Origin: Nothopassalora personata
Taxonomy: Eukaryota > Ascomycota > Dothideomycetes > Mycosphaerellales > Mycosphaerellaceae
Length of the DNA stretch: 64,000 bases
Direction of reading: 5' to 3'
NCBI GenBank assembly: GCA_033816765.1
Contig: CM066288.1
Coordinates: forward strand, 3,224,001-3,288,000
The notes beneath the pieces were generated by a model. The model was not told the DNA's origin. It worked only from the letters and a program-made list of their open reading frames with translations, and searched no databases. Shown piece by piece: positions 21,893 to 32,266 of this stretch; positions within the stretch are counted from its first letter, which is position 1, and each line of letters starts with the position of its first letter. The translations under genes were made by a program, and so were the position numbers.

Positions 21893-24430
21893 ATGGCAGC
21901 TCTTCGAGGGAGACCAGCCCACGCGCCAGGGCCGACGTTCCTCAGCTACACACCCAACGGCAGGAAGCTCATCACTGCAGGTCTCAATGGCGCTCTCCGC
22001 GTGTTTGAGCATGGCTCGGACGATGAGCCGGCCGTCATTGATGTGCAAACCGAGAATCACCTGGCGACTGTGGCTACCAATGACTTCTTCATTATCGGAT
22101 GCGAAGATGGCTCAGTCACCAAGTACTCTTTGGCCACCAACAGGATGGAAGAGATCCTTTTGAGGTGCCCTGGGCCAGTCCGCGACCTTGCACTATCTCC
22201 CGATGGGCAATGGGTTGCTGTAGCCAGCGATGAATTGGAGCTTAGGATTGTAAACACGAGCGACATGGAGCGTGTCATGTACCTCCGAGATCAGGTGAGT
22301 AAATCCTGCTTTGGCCTCTCTTTAACCATACTTACTTCGATACAGATGCGGCCGATCAAGCAGCTATCATTTGATCGCAGTGGGGCCACCTTGACCGCAT
22401 CCTGCACAGATGGGCTGGTCTACGTGTACTCACTCAGTTCAGAACAACCGGTGCTTATCAAACGAATCGAGGGCCTAATAGGCAGGCTCGAGTCTGATTC
22501 CGAGAATGCTGCTAGGGCAACATGGCATCCAGATGGGAGAGCATTCGTGATCGCCACGGCATCCAAAGAATTGCAAGTGATAGCTCGAAGTGACTGGCAA
22601 CGTCAGAAGGTCTTTTCAGGAGGCCACAAGGCTGACGTGAGCGCCATGGCCTGGTCACCCAATGGCGCTTTACTGGCAAGCGCGAGTCTGGATAAGAGTC
22701 TTGTGCTCTGGGATGCCAGGACCCAGAAAGTATTGAAGACTTTCACCGATGTTCGGAATCCTATTCTGGACATGCAGTGGCATGCAAAGGACAACGTACT
22801 ATCCTACACGAACAACAATGGCGAGCTTTTCATCAGAGAAGATTTCGTTCCTGAAGAGTACAAGAAATTGCTTCGCGCTGAGACACAGCCATCGCCACTT
22901 AACAACGACCCATTGGCAGAGGTATCTGGCAATGCTCGGAAGCCAATAGCCAATGGTCAGAAGCGTACCGCAGAAGAAGACTATCTGGATGACCTTTTGG
23001 GGCCAGATGCGATGTCTGTGGACGGGGAAGGCTTCATCGAAGATGATGACGGGGCAGGGTATGCTGAGGAGCCCAACAGTTTCGGGAAGCGCAGCGCAAC
23101 GGACACCCTAGGTGCGCCACAGACCAAGCGCCTTACCTCTTTGTATGGAGCGTGGCAGCCACAGTTCCACGACGCCTTCCAACCGGGAAGTACCCCTTGG
23201 AAGGGCAACCGTCGATATCTGTGTCTCAACCTGACTGGGTTCGTGTGGACTGTTGACCAAGCGACACACCACACTGTGACCGTGGAGTTCTATGATCGCC
23301 AGGAACATCGCGACTTCCACTTCACTGACCCATATCGCTATGACAAGGCAAGCCTCAACGGCAAAGGCACACTGTTCTCTTGTCCGCCTTCTTCGCATCA
23401 CCCGGCGATCATATACTACAGACCTCACGAGACATGGACTGTACGTATGGATTGGCGGACACAATTACCTGTGGGAGAAGAGGTCACGTCACTATCACTA
23501 AGCGACTCCTGCATTGTGGCCACCACATCTACTGGTTATGTGCGAGTATACAGCTTGTTTGGCTTACCACTGAAAGTCTACAGGCAAAAGAGCACTCCAG
23601 CTGTAGCCTGTGCGAGCTGGCGTGACTATGTCATGACGGTCGGCAATGGCCCGGTCGGTAGTGATGGCGCGACTAGGCTGTTATACACCATCGAAAACGT
23701 CAAGAGAGACGAAACTTGCCAGAGCGAGGACATGCTGCCACTGCCACAGGGCGTCAAGCTCAAGAGTGTGCTGTTCAGTGACAGAGGTGACCCGTGCGTT
23801 TACGACGGGGACGGTGTCTTGCTGGTATTGTTACATTGGAGGACGCCAGGACAAGCACAGTGGGTACCACTTCTCGACACTAGGACTTTGGAGCGGCTCC
23901 AAGCCGGCAAGAAAGAGGAAACCTACTGGCCTGTGGCCGTCGCAGACGATCGCTTCCATTGCATCATCCTCAAGGGAGGCGAGCAGTACCCATACTTCCC
24001 GAGACCACTACTTTCAGACTTCGAATTCAAGATCCCGGTCACTGTGCAAGTCAACGGCGAAGATGCCGAAGACGAGGCACACCAGAAAGGTCTGGAAGAG
24101 CTCTTCGTGCGCAATACTGTGCAACACTCGCTGTTACTGGACTTGGTCGAGAACACCCATGCCACATCAACACAGAAAGCTGACGTATCCGCGATGGAGC
24201 GTGAAATCGACAAGGCTCTTCTTCAGCTCTTCGCAGCTGAATGTCGTGAAGGCGAGGAGCGTGGCATGAAAGCGCTTGACATCGCTACTCTCATGAAGGA
24301 CAGAACAGGCAAGATGCTGGAAGCTGCTGGAAAGGTAGCACAGAGATTCCAGCGTGATATACTCAGCGAGAAGATCACGGAACTTGCTGAGCGCCGTATG
24401 GTCGGGCTGGTCGATGACGCTGATCTATGA
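21893..24430 (+). CDS. CTF4: Replisome adaptor Ctf4 / AND-1 / SepB (WD-repeat)
   Basis: Exons 21893-22294 and 22346-24430 give 828 aa. The N-terminal half is a WD40 propeller (residues about 10-330) with repeats such as LSYTPNGRKLITAGLNGALRVF and AMAWSPNGALLASASLDKSLVLWD. The middle (about 430-720) is the SepB/Ctf4 propeller domain, with RYLCLNLTGFVWTVD, HREFHF-like HRDFHFTDPYRYDKA and the tract VTSLSLSDSCIVATTSTGYVRVYSLFG. The C-terminus is helical. There is no HMG box, as in fungal members. Ctf4 trimers tie CMG helicase to Pol alpha and cohesion factors. The intron (22295-22345, GTGAGT...ATACAG) is 51 bp, in frame and without stop, so retention would add 17 residues. The start is the first in-frame ATG. 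Control by the MCB-like box upstream is likely. Confidence 0.93.
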   Translation: MAALRGRPAHAPGPTFLSYTPNGRKLITAGLNGALRVFEHGSDDEPAVIDVQTENHLATVATNDFFIIGCEDGSVTKYSLATNRMEEILLRCPGPVRDLALSPDGQWVAVASDELELRIVNTSDMERVMYLRDQVSKSCFGLSLTILTSIQMRPIKQLSFDRSGATLTASCTDGLVYVYSLSSEQPVLIKRIEGLIGRLESDSENAARATWHPDGRAFVIATASKELQVIARSDWQRQKVFSGGHKADVSAMAWSPNGALLASASLDKSLVLWDARTQKVLKTFTDVRNPILDMQWHAKDNVLSYTNNNGELFIREDFVPEEYKKLLRAETQPSPLNNDPLAEVSGNARKPIANGQKRTAEEDYLDDLLGPDAMSVDGEGFIEDDDGAGYAEEPNSFGKRSATDTLGAPQTKRLTSLYGAWQPQFHDAFQPGSTPWKGNRRYLCLNLTGFVWTVDQATHHTVTVEFYDRQEHRDFHFTDPYRYDKASLNGKGTLFSCPPSSHHPAIIYYRPHETWTVRMDWRTQLPVGEEVTSLSLSDSCIVATTSTGYVRVYSLFGLPLKVYRQKSTPAVACASWRDYVMTVGNGPVGSDGATRLLYTIENVKRDETCQSEDMLPLPQGVKLKSVLFSDRGDPCVYDGDGVLLVLLHWRTPGQAQWVPLLDTRTLERLQAGKKEETYWPVAVADDRFHCIILKGGEQYPYFPRPLLSDFEFKIPVTVQVNGEDAEDEAHQKGLEELFVRNTVQHSLLLDLVENTHATSTQKADVSAMEREIDKALLQLFAAECREGEERGMKALDIATLMKDRTGKMLEAAGKVAQRFQRDILSEKITELAERRMVGLVDDADL

Positions 24431-25338
24431 GGCCTGATGAGCCAGACGAGGTCCAAGCAAGTGGCACTACAGCACACGCTGTCATCGTATAGCTACCACA
24501 AGGCAGAGTACCGAACTTCGTGGCGCGACGCGATGCCCGAACGGCCGCAGTACAGACACCGCTAGACTCAATTCCGACCGTCCGTCGTCTGCAATGGTCA
24601 TCGTGATCGTGCAACGAGTTCGAGATTGGTCACATGGCGTTCAAGGCGCGTCCGAGGCGACAGAGATTATCTCGATTCTGGAACACGGCACCAGTGAGCG
24701 CCGGACAGCACAAGGCGGTCAGGGCCGCTGCTGCCCTTGACACGAAGCAATGCTGCACCATCCACGAATCGATTGTCCTGGGGGATGCTGCCCGGCTGTG
24801 CGTAGCCGCGTCCACACCCATACATTTATGGGCTCGATTGCCTAAGCCACACAGTCCATTGCACTGTTCTCTGGAAGACTTCTTCCGGCGCTTTTCGAAC
24901 CTATGATCAAGAAGTACGGTGCGCAAAATACCTGCCTGCTTCGCGTAGCAAACGAAATTTCACCGCCCGGGTAGCACAACTCATCGCTACGGTAGCATGC
25001 CGTCCACGCATTCAAGAGCTGACAGTATTCCGCAGCAGAGTGCGGCCTCTCGTCTTGTGTATAATCTCAAGGAAGTCATTTCGGCAGATAATAGCAGTAA
25101 ATATGTCGCACACAGGCGTTCTGTGTCGCATTAGGCATCCGCTCTCACATTAAACCGCAGCCATCCGCTCTTCCTCTGGAGTTTCCGAGTCCGACCTGAT
25201 CGACCCTGCTTTTTACCACCTCCAATCCAAGAATATCTCACAACAAGAACGACACCACAATCTCATCAGTGGTATTGCACTACTGAATTCTGCTTATCGA
25301 CACCTGACCTTCACCGCCATTCCGCACTCACTATCAAC
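24431..25338. other. Intergenic, CTF4 3' end to Gly-rich gene promoter
   Basis: About 900 bp. An open frame at 24634-24906 (90 aa) overlaps one of similar length on the other strand and shows no domain, so I do not call it. The last 200 bases (25140-25338) are C/A/T-rich, like a leader for the next gene. Confidence 0.4.
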
Positions 25339-25830
25339 ATGGCTTTCTTCGGCCCAGTCGGCCCTCCAAGGAACTTATGGGGCGACGTCTGGATGAACCC
25401 TATGGATCCTTTCAGTAGCGAGGTCGATGCTGCAGAACTGTACCCATGGCTTCAAGAGAACTACAATCGTGGCTACTGGGATGGCAACTATGTCGGCAAC
25501 TGGAACAACATGGCGATGATGAACATGCTGGCAGCAAGACCACGACATCGACACTATCATCGTGCACGACGCAACCACTGGCACAGCCATGTCCACCTCC
25601 CAGTTGGTCTAGGCTATGATCCAAGATTGCCCGGCGCTTATGGAGGCTACGGAGCCATCAACGCGGGTTTCGGTGGCGGATTGGGTGGTTATGGCGGAGC
25701 TTACGGCGGAATTGGCGGTGGTTTCGGAGGCCACCTCGCAGGCGGTTTCGGTGGAGGATTCCTACCTGGCGGCACTGTCGTCGCGGCTCCCCAGTTGTTG
25801 ATTGGTGCGCCTGGTGTGCAGATGATATGA
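25339..25830 (+). CDS. Glycine-rich protein of unknown function, 163 aa
   Basis: ATG at 25339, stop TGA at 25828-25830, no intron. The first half is aromatic and polar (NLWGDVWMNPMDPF, YPWLQENYNRGYWDGNYVGNWNN) and is followed by a His/Arg cluster (RPRHRHYHRARRNHWHSHVH). From residue about 100 it is a Gly/Tyr/Phe repeat (GGYGAINAGFGGGLGGYGG...), ending in a short hydrophobic stretch APQLLIGAPGVQM. There is no signal peptide. A pyrimidine-rich leader precedes the ATG. I do not recognise the family; the layout suggests a structural, condensate-forming or stress protein, but that is only a guess. Confidence 0.65.
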   Translation: MAFFGPVGPPRNLWGDVWMNPMDPFSSEVDAAELYPWLQENYNRGYWDGNYVGNWNNMAMMNMLAARPRHRHYHRARRNHWHSHVHLPVGLGYDPRLPGAYGGYGAINAGFGGGLGGYGGAYGGIGGGFGGHLAGGFGGGFLPGGTVVAAPQLLIGAPGVQMI

Positions 25831-26259
25831 GAAGGAGGAGGGGAGAGCTGTGAATGTCAAGTATGATATGGGATGAGCAACGGCCTCGATGAATCCTGAC
25901 AGGACTACTGATACAAGCAATGATGGTTAGGGATGGCGTGTTGGGAGAGGCTTTCTGTGTACACTATTACCCAGTTCAGGAGAGATCCATCATCGGCCAC
26001 ACACGGTCTTTGGTCTTCCATTATCTCACATTTCAATCTCGAAGCCTTCCAGCCCCATCTGAATTTGATGGCTTTGCTCCGGCCGGCATGGCCTCCTTCA
26101 GATCATGGTCTAGCGGCCTGGTAGCACAGCGACCGCGCAGTTCACCTTGCAGCCCATAGGCGTGACGACGCCTTCGTGGCATCCCAACACGAATCCGAGT
26201 GATAATTGCATCTCGTTGCCTCAGGCAATCTCCAACAACATTTGTTCATTCAACATTCC
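25831..26259. other. 3' region between convergent genes
   Basis: Downstream space of the Gly-rich gene and the twin CX9C gene. I see nothing recognisable. Confidence 0.4.
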
Positions 26260-26973
26260 TCACTCCTTTCCCAGCGCACCCGGCACCTCACCATCCTCCT
26301 CCGCATAAGGATCCTTCCAAAAAGCCTTCTGAACCGCAACCCGCCGAATCTGCCACACATCCTCACTACTCCCAAACTCTTCCCTCCTCCTCTCGTCCCT
26401 CCTCCTATAAAACTCCTTCACCGCCTCCTCCTTCTCCCGTTCCGGCAGCGTCCTCGTCCTCATACAGAACCAGAACGCTCCCCACTGCTCACTGCAACTC
26501 TTCAAATGTCCGTAGCGGTATATATCATTAAACTTCCCGCCCAAAGACTGGCAGTAGAAGGCTTGATCGAACTGTTGCCGGCAGGACATGGTGCGGGGAT
26601 AGAGTGCGTCTGGGGAGATGTCGAGGTCGCCGGAGGGGAGGAGGCGGGTTTCGGCGTGGGTGGGGAGTTTTGCTGGGGGTTCAGACGGGGTGGGTGAGGT
26701 GTCTGAGGTTGGGGCGGCGTGGAAGGATTTTAGGAAGGCGTCGAGTTCGGCGTCTGCTTGATCGTCGCGGGTTTGGGAGGGTGCTGGACCTGGTTTGCCG
26801 AAGATGCGCAGGCGCTGCTCGTCTGTGAGGGAGATGGCGTTGGTTGCTGGGTTCGGTGTGGCATGTCCAATTGCGGTCTGACTCTGCAGGCGTTGCTGAT
26901 CTGCTTGAGAGGACGTCGTTGTACCATCCCGAATGGAGTCGCCAGACGAAAAGGGCCATGGCCAGCCCATCAT
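26260..26973 (-). CDS. Twin CX9C mitochondrial protein of the EMR1/DUF3128 family
   Basis: 237 aa, no introns, start MMGWPWPF at 26973. The diagnostic part is near residues 129-165: MSCRQQFDQAFYCQSLGG (C-x9-C), then GKFNDIYRYGHLKSCSEQWGAFWFCMRTR (second C-x9-C). This is the DUF3128 fold seen in yeast Emr1, thought to be imported into the mitochondrial intermembrane space by Mia40-type oxidation. The N-terminal 125 residues are Pro/Ser/Asp-rich and poorly ordered. The tail is a charged helix (EREKEEAVKEFYRRRDERRREEF) ending in DPYAEEDGEVPGAL, also typical. Codon bias in the C-terminal half is strongly C/T-ending, giving pyrimidine-rich DNA on the plus strand. The second Met in MM could be the start. 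Confidence 0.88.
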   Translation of the reverse strand: MMGWPWPFSSGDSIRDGTTTSSQADQQRLQSQTAIGHATPNPATNAISLTDEQRLRIFGKPGPAPSQTRDDQADAELDAFLKSFHAAPTSDTSPTPSEPPAKLPTHAETRLLPSGDLDISPDALYPRTMSCRQQFDQAFYCQSLGGKFNDIYRYGHLKSCSEQWGAFWFCMRTRTLPEREKEEAVKEFYRRRDERRREEFGSSEDVWQIRRVAVQKAFWKDPYAEEDGEVPGALGKE

Positions 26974-27286
26974 GGAAGTGATACTTATTCAAGACATTGA
27001 AGCTTTAGATTTGAGGTTCACATGCGAAGGACTTTATTCGGCTTTGACTCGGTAAGCACGGCCCACAATAGTGTGGTGTGGTCAAGTTCGAGCGCTTTAA
27101 TGTCTCTGGAGAATTCTTCACTTGCCAAATGTCAGAGCACTCAAATCCTATCCAGGATGCACACTGAGTTGTGAGAAGCATGAATGCGACCATTGGGGCT
27201 CAAAATCCCCTACGCGTACAAGTTTGCCAATGGCATGACTTCGATCTCGAGGAAAGCACGATTACTTCAAATGCTAATAACGCTGC
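26974..27286. other. Short intergenic region
   Basis: Promoter side of the CX9C gene and 3' side of the ubiquitin protease gene. No coding sequence is seen. Confidence 0.4.
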
Positions 27287-28924
27287 CTACATTCTGCTGT
27301 ACAACAACATGTACGGATCGAACAGATTTGCCTTTCTACGATCCTCTTTCTCCTTCGCCTTTCTTTCAGCCTTCTCTTCCGCCCTCTGCTCTGCCCTTGC
27401 CTCCTGCTCGTCCTCATCCAGATCCTCATCCTCCTCTATATCCTCACCTGTATACTCCTCCTCGTCCTCATAGCGATCCTCATCTGCATCTGCATCTTCC
27501 TCCTCGTCCTCTCCTGAGCCTATGTCTATCTTGTCCTGAAATTCCTCGAACGTACGCTCCTCGATCTGATAGTTATCATTGACAAGCTCAAAGAACGTAC
27601 CATCGATCTTCCTCACAGCTGCGACGTAATGGCCAAAGTTCACGCTTTCTCCAGCACCTCCGTGCCCAACAATTCCGTCCAAACGATAGGTAAAGTGGTC
27701 TTGATCACCAGCACTCCAAGACTGTAGGCTGAGGTACTCCTGAAGGCGCACGATCCGGTCGTCCTTGTAATAGCCTTCGCTGTACCTACTATCTCTATAG
27801 GTATCGTCATGCCTAAAGCGACTTATTCGGATCACCAGGACTTCGGGCAATTGGGTGAGTGTGACCTTGATAGCGCGCATGGCACCCTCCATCGGGGCGC
27901 CTATCTCGTCCACAACTCTTACATCAGCGCCACCTCCGTACTTTGCAACGCACTCAGGTCCATTGCACCGACGCGCATCGATTGACGAAAAAGTATTGAG
28001 ACGAAGAGACTCTGTCAAATCCACATCACCCTCAGGGACACGCTCAAAACCAGTCTGCAGGCCGATTCCAAGGTCGCCAATTCCGGCTATGGGATTGACA
28101 AAGCCACACTCTCGACAGACCCATTTCTGTACTCGCGGTGTGTCGAGCATCGCCTCAGCGCTGATGCACTCGTCCCCATTCTGAACCCCTCTGAGCTCCG
28201 CTGCAATGTAACATGCAAACTCATAGGGATCAGACATACGTCCGTTCTCAAAATCCTCCTGCAAGGCCAGAGATAACCCGGGCGCACCAGCTATGCACGC
28301 AGCATTGAATGTATCAACTGTGTCCTCTCCGACTGTCGCGATGTGTGCGGACTCTTTTTCATCGCCCGCGTTCCAGTAAACATGGGCAAGATTCTGCAAC
28401 GCACAGACGGTACAGCGATCGGGAGTTTGTATACAGTCCTTGTGGATATTTCCCAGATAGTTGTAGAACGCTGGAATGTGTAATAGGCATTGTAGCGGCG
28501 CGTTGCGGTAACAGCTTAAGGCATCCGGGTTGGCAAATCCTTTGGTGTAGGGTGTGCGCACTTTTGGAAATCGTTTGCTGATACGACCGCCCTGGACGCC
28601 CGTCGGCAAGACTGTACGGCCATTTCTTGCACCGTTCCTCTTCAGTAGAGGTCCCTTCCCGAAGTTTCGAGGAGATCGACGTGGAGGAGGCGAAGAAGGC
28701 GCCTGGTCTGTATCGGCCAATCGACCGCATGTAGGACATCGACCCGCAGGAGCGTCAGGGGAGGTAGCGTTCTGAGCTGTGGCGGTAGCGTTTGTATCGC
28801 CTGCATTCGTACCAGCAGTCTTGGGAGCGGAAGTCCCACGAGGTGCTCTGGTAGCAGGCGGAAGGGGGCCACTCAGAACATAGTTCCCGGGTCCAAGGCT
28901 GCGGGCATCTGACCGTAACAACAT
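27287..28924 (-). CDS. Ubiquitin-specific protease (peptidase C19) with acidic C-terminal tail
   Basis: ATG at 28924 (MLLRSDARSLG; codons further upstream start from TTG only), 545 aa, no intron. The catalytic Cys box is GFANPDALSCYRNAPLQCLL (Cys at about 138), a divergent form of GLxNxGNTCYxNAxLQ. The His box is VNFGHYVAAVRK and the third member is LVNDNYQIEERTF, so the triad looks complete. Paired cysteines suit zinc binding: CPTC (about 63-66), CTVC, CRECGF and CNGPEC. From about residue 470 the chain is almost only Asp/Glu with some Tyr, then Arg/Lys/Glu helix (EQEARAEQRAEEKAERKAKEKEDRR), ending FDPYMLLYSRM, the usual last strand of a USP fold. It probably removes ubiquitin from proteins; substrate unknown. 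The acidic insert before the last strand is the odd part. Confidence 0.88.
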   Translation of the reverse strand: MLLRSDARSLGPGNYVLSGPLPPATRAPRGTSAPKTAGTNAGDTNATATAQNATSPDAPAGRCPTCGRLADTDQAPSSPPPRRSPRNFGKGPLLKRNGARNGRTVLPTGVQGGRISKRFPKVRTPYTKGFANPDALSCYRNAPLQCLLHIPAFYNYLGNIHKDCIQTPDRCTVCALQNLAHVYWNAGDEKESAHIATVGEDTVDTFNAACIAGAPGLSLALQEDFENGRMSDPYEFACYIAAELRGVQNGDECISAEAMLDTPRVQKWVCRECGFVNPIAGIGDLGIGLQTGFERVPEGDVDLTESLRLNTFSSIDARRCNGPECVAKYGGGADVRVVDEIGAPMEGAMRAIKVTLTQLPEVLVIRISRFRHDDTYRDSRYSEGYYKDDRIVRLQEYLSLQSWSAGDQDHFTYRLDGIVGHGGAGESVNFGHYVAAVRKIDGTFFELVNDNYQIEERTFEEFQDKIDIGSGEDEEEDADADEDRYEDEEEYTGEDIEEDEDLDEDEQEARAEQRAEEKAERKAKEKEDRRKANLFDPYMLLYSRM

Positions 28925-29892
28925 CTTTATGCTAACTGTGGTTGCCGAAATGGTGCTTAAATATGTATTGTTTCGAGGCCGGCTCGTCTGGGCAGATGTT
29001 TTGTTGTGTGCTAAGAGTGAGAAGCAGGGAAGAACGTTGTAGTCCAAAGCAATGGAGGGAAGAGAGGCACATTTAATGTGCTGTGAAAGATTGGTATTGT
29101 GTAGGGCGACTCGACTCCCATTGTCGCTTCAAGGATAAAATGAAATCCTGGGTGAGGTTTTGACAACAAAGGGAACCGCTTCATGTTCGGCTGTCCGTCT
29201 CATTGTTCGACAGTAAAGCGCAATCTCACCTGCGTGCTCTCTGTCATACTGCTTTGTACTGCACTCTTCAATTGACGATCTAGATCGTCTTTCGGAGGTA
29301 CGACTGTTCTTGGGGCTCGCTAGTGGTTGTGGACAGCATTGTCATCCTTAGTCGGACTACGAGATCGTAACTTTGTCTTGCCAAATCACTGTCGATTGGG
29401 TCATGGGTCCCAAGATACAGCGCTCCGGCTCGAAACTCATGGATTTGAACAATTCGCTGTCGCGCGATGTGCCTGTGGTCTTTGGGTGTAGTCGAGAAGG
29501 CTTGCTAGCCTCAGGCGGTGATATTCTGTGTACGACGTTGTAGGCACAGATATCCATGGCAGTATGACAGTAGCATATGACAGTCGTTGCTGTAGTGTTC
29601 CTCGCTGGTACTGTAGATGCAAGAAGTCAGCCATGAGGTGAAAGACGGAGGAGAAGATCACCCTCGGACCTGGGTCCGTCGCAAGGTAGTTCTATCGCCG
29701 GCGGCATTGTGCGTGGACTGCGCCTGCGCTGACCTCATCTGCCGGAGCATGTCTCCCGTATCCTTATCCTCCCATTGATGTTATTACAGCCATCTCTATC
29801 AACCTCGATCACTTGGCCATCCCTCGCCTCCTGAGATGCGCAACGCAAGACATTGACATTGCACATTTGATCATTGACTTACCTACACAAAG
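28925..29892. other. Divergent intergenic region, 968 bp
   Basis: Lies between the ubiquitin protease and the small membrane protein gene. Short frames on both strands (for example 29357-29661 minus) show no features. The stretch 29770-29892 is C/T/A-rich, like a leader. Confidence 0.4.
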
Positions 29893-30325
29893 ATGGGTGT
29901 CCTTGAAATGTTCAAAGTAAGCCAGCGCTCAACTCGCAGCACGAAGCACAACTGACACGTCCCAGGCCGTAGTCGTACCAGCTCTCATCGCTGGAGCTCT
30001 TTACGCCGTCGGCGCCTACATAGTCATGCCCTTGATCAGACAACACCGAAATCGATACTCGCAATACCTACCCCTCGAATCTATATCACAACATACAAAC
30101 TCGTTCAGAGATCGACTAGCGAATGCAGTAACGAGGTTGGTCGTTCCAAACAGGATGGTGGTGATCGATGCTTCAGGGAGCAGAAGAGGCAGTGTCAATG
30201 GGGAGGAGTTCGTGTTTGAGGACGCGGAGGGTGATAGTATGGTTGGCTTTGATGTGGGGAGGAGTGACAGACAGGTCCGCGGTGCGAACATTGGGAGTGA
30301 CGGGAGGAGGGTTGAGGAGGTGTGA
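29893..30325 (+). CDS. Small single-pass membrane protein, 127 aa
   Basis: Exon 1 is only 24 bases (29893-29916, MGVLEMFK). A 49-bp intron follows (29917-29965, GTAAGC...ACTGACACGTCCCAG), and exon 2 is 29966-30325. After splicing the protein has one hydrophobic segment at residues 9-29, AVVVPALIAGALYAVGAYIVM, then the basic RQHRNRYSQYLPLE. The rest is hydrophilic, with Arg/Asp/Gly-rich sequence and an acidic patch (EEFVFEDAEGDSM). An N-terminal anchor with a cytosolic or matrix tail is likely. I do not recognise a named family. Canonical splice sites and a conserved-looking anchor make it likely real. Confidence 0.68.
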
Positions 30326-30822
30326 AAAGACTACGCTGAGGGGAGACAAGACAATGATCTCTGGAGAGATGCAGCAGGGCGTTCGTTGAAGGCTACAGCG
30401 ATTTGGGCAACACGTCACGACCACGACATCGCATCAGAGATCGCCCATTAGGGCTGTAGGAATTGGCCCCGAGCAAAGTTATCTCCACGAGGCTGATCTG
30501 TGGGTCTGAACGGCGGAGATCCTCGAGTAAACATCACGCTGAGAGCCTGGGCACTCTTCATCGCGTTATTACCTCGAGGCGATCTAAGCGACGGCAAGGT
30601 TCATGTTCGAAGGGGAACTGTAGCACACATGGCTCCGCTTCCACACAGAACAAGCACATACGCGGCAATTTGGCACTATGAAGTTGGCCTACGATCAGCT
30701 ACTCAGCGAACGCATACTGGAAGGGGCGATGCAAAGTTGCATTGGTCATCTACTTTTCGTTACCTCAAAACTTTTGAGCCGGAACACCGGGCACCTCGCT
30801 GGAGCCAAGTGTGGCCACCACT
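30326..30822. other. 3' region between convergent genes
   Basis: Shared downstream region of the small membrane protein and LEU2. A plus-strand frame at 30500-31066 overlaps LEU2 exon 5 antisense and is not supported. Confidence 0.4.
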
Positions 30823-32266
30823 CTATAGCAGCTTCTTCAGCTCAGCAGCGACAGCGTCACCGACTTCGCTTGTCTTAGCCTCTCCGCCAATATCAGCAGT
30901 CTTCACACCGCTCTCGATCACGTTGCGAACTGCCTCATCGATCTTCTTGGCAAGCTCTGGCTGTCGCAGGGAGTACTTGAACATCATACCCAATGACAAG
31001 ATCATCGCCACTGGGTTGACAATGCCCTTACCACTGATGTCTGGTGCGGAGCCTAGATTCGTGTAAGCGAGTGTACTCTAATAACAGTCATCGAATTCTG
31101 ATCTACACGTACCGTGAATTGGCTCATAGATGCCGTTGCACTTGCTCTTGCCATCTGGCGCTGCGGTCAAGCTGGCACTTGGCAGAAGACCAAGCGAGCC
31201 TGGAATGACTGACGCCTCATCGCTGATGATGTCGCCAAACAAGTTGCTGGTCACGATCACCCCGTTCAGTGCTCGTGGGTTCTTCACCATCAGCATAGCA
31301 GCCGAATCAATAAGATGGTGTCCAATCTTGAGCTGTGGGAACTCCTTCTCTATCACTTCCGTGACAGTCTTGCGCCACAATCTGCTGGTCGCCATAACGT
31401 TCGCCTTGTCAAGCGACCAGACTGGAAGCGGTGGATCTTCTGCAAGTGCGAGGTAGGCGGCTAATCTCGTCACCCGCTCAATCTCCGCCCTCGTGTATGG
31501 CTCAGTGTCCAGGGCGTAGCCGGATCCATCGTCTTCCTTGCGCTCGCCGAAGTAGATACCGCCAGTAAGCTCCCGGACGATATTGAAGTTGACGCCTTTG
31601 CAGACTTCCTCCTTGAGTGGCGAGGTCTTGACTAGGCTCTCTGAGGCGAAGAAGCATGGTCGAAGGTTGCCGTAGGTGCCCATCTCCTTGCGGAGCTTGA
31701 GGATACCTTGTTCTGGACGGACTGCCGCTGTTCCCCATTTAGGACCGCCAATTGCGCCGAGTATCACGGCGTCTGCGGCTTTCGCTGCGTTGAGGGCCTC
31801 GTCTGTCAAGGGCACTCCGGTGGCGTCGATGGAGGCCTGCCGTTATCAGTGGGAGCTTGCGCAAGTGGATGTTGATGAACTTACTCCGCCCAGCAATTGC
31901 TGGTTGATGTTGAACTTGACATCTGCGTTGCTGTTGTGAATCACATCAAGGACCTAGATCATGATCGTTAGCCCTTGGATACGTGTGTACGTTGTGCTTG
32001 TGGAATCTGTAACCGATCCAATTGACGACCGGAAGGTTGCGGAAAGATACTCAGGCGAGCTGGTCGATGGTCATGAATGAACCGTTATTTTGCCCAAATT
32101 TCATGTGAAGTTGGCTTGACTTGTTCTTAATTTTGGAGCATACCTTTAATCCTTCTGCTGTCACTTCTGGGCCGCAATGGTCACCTTTGGAGGATGTCAG
32201 TAACAGTCGGACGGATCAACAGCAGTGACACTGACCGCCGAACACAACAATGTTATAAGTAGGCAT
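30823..32266 (-). CDS. LEU2: 3-isopropylmalate dehydrogenase (leucine biosynthesis)
   Basis: Five exons: 32266-32236, 32184-32144, 31953-31885, 31836-31113, 31052-30823. They total 1095 nt and give 364 aa, exactly the family length. It oxidises 3-isopropylmalate to 2-oxoisocaproate with NAD+, third step of leucine synthesis. The start reads [22 protein letters not shown] across intron 1 (51 bp, donor GTCAGT). Intron 2 is 190 bp, intron 3 48 bp and intron 4 60 bp; intron 4 splits the Gly codon of [12 protein letters not shown]. Other conserved blocks are [67 protein letters not shown] and [13 protein letters not shown]. No presequence is seen, so cytosolic. The four introns crowd the N-terminus, a common fungal pattern. 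Confidence 0.96.

Noticed and set aside
24634..24906. 90-codon plus-strand frame after CTF4
   Set aside because: Overlapped by a 98-codon frame on the opposite strand; neither has features of a protein family.
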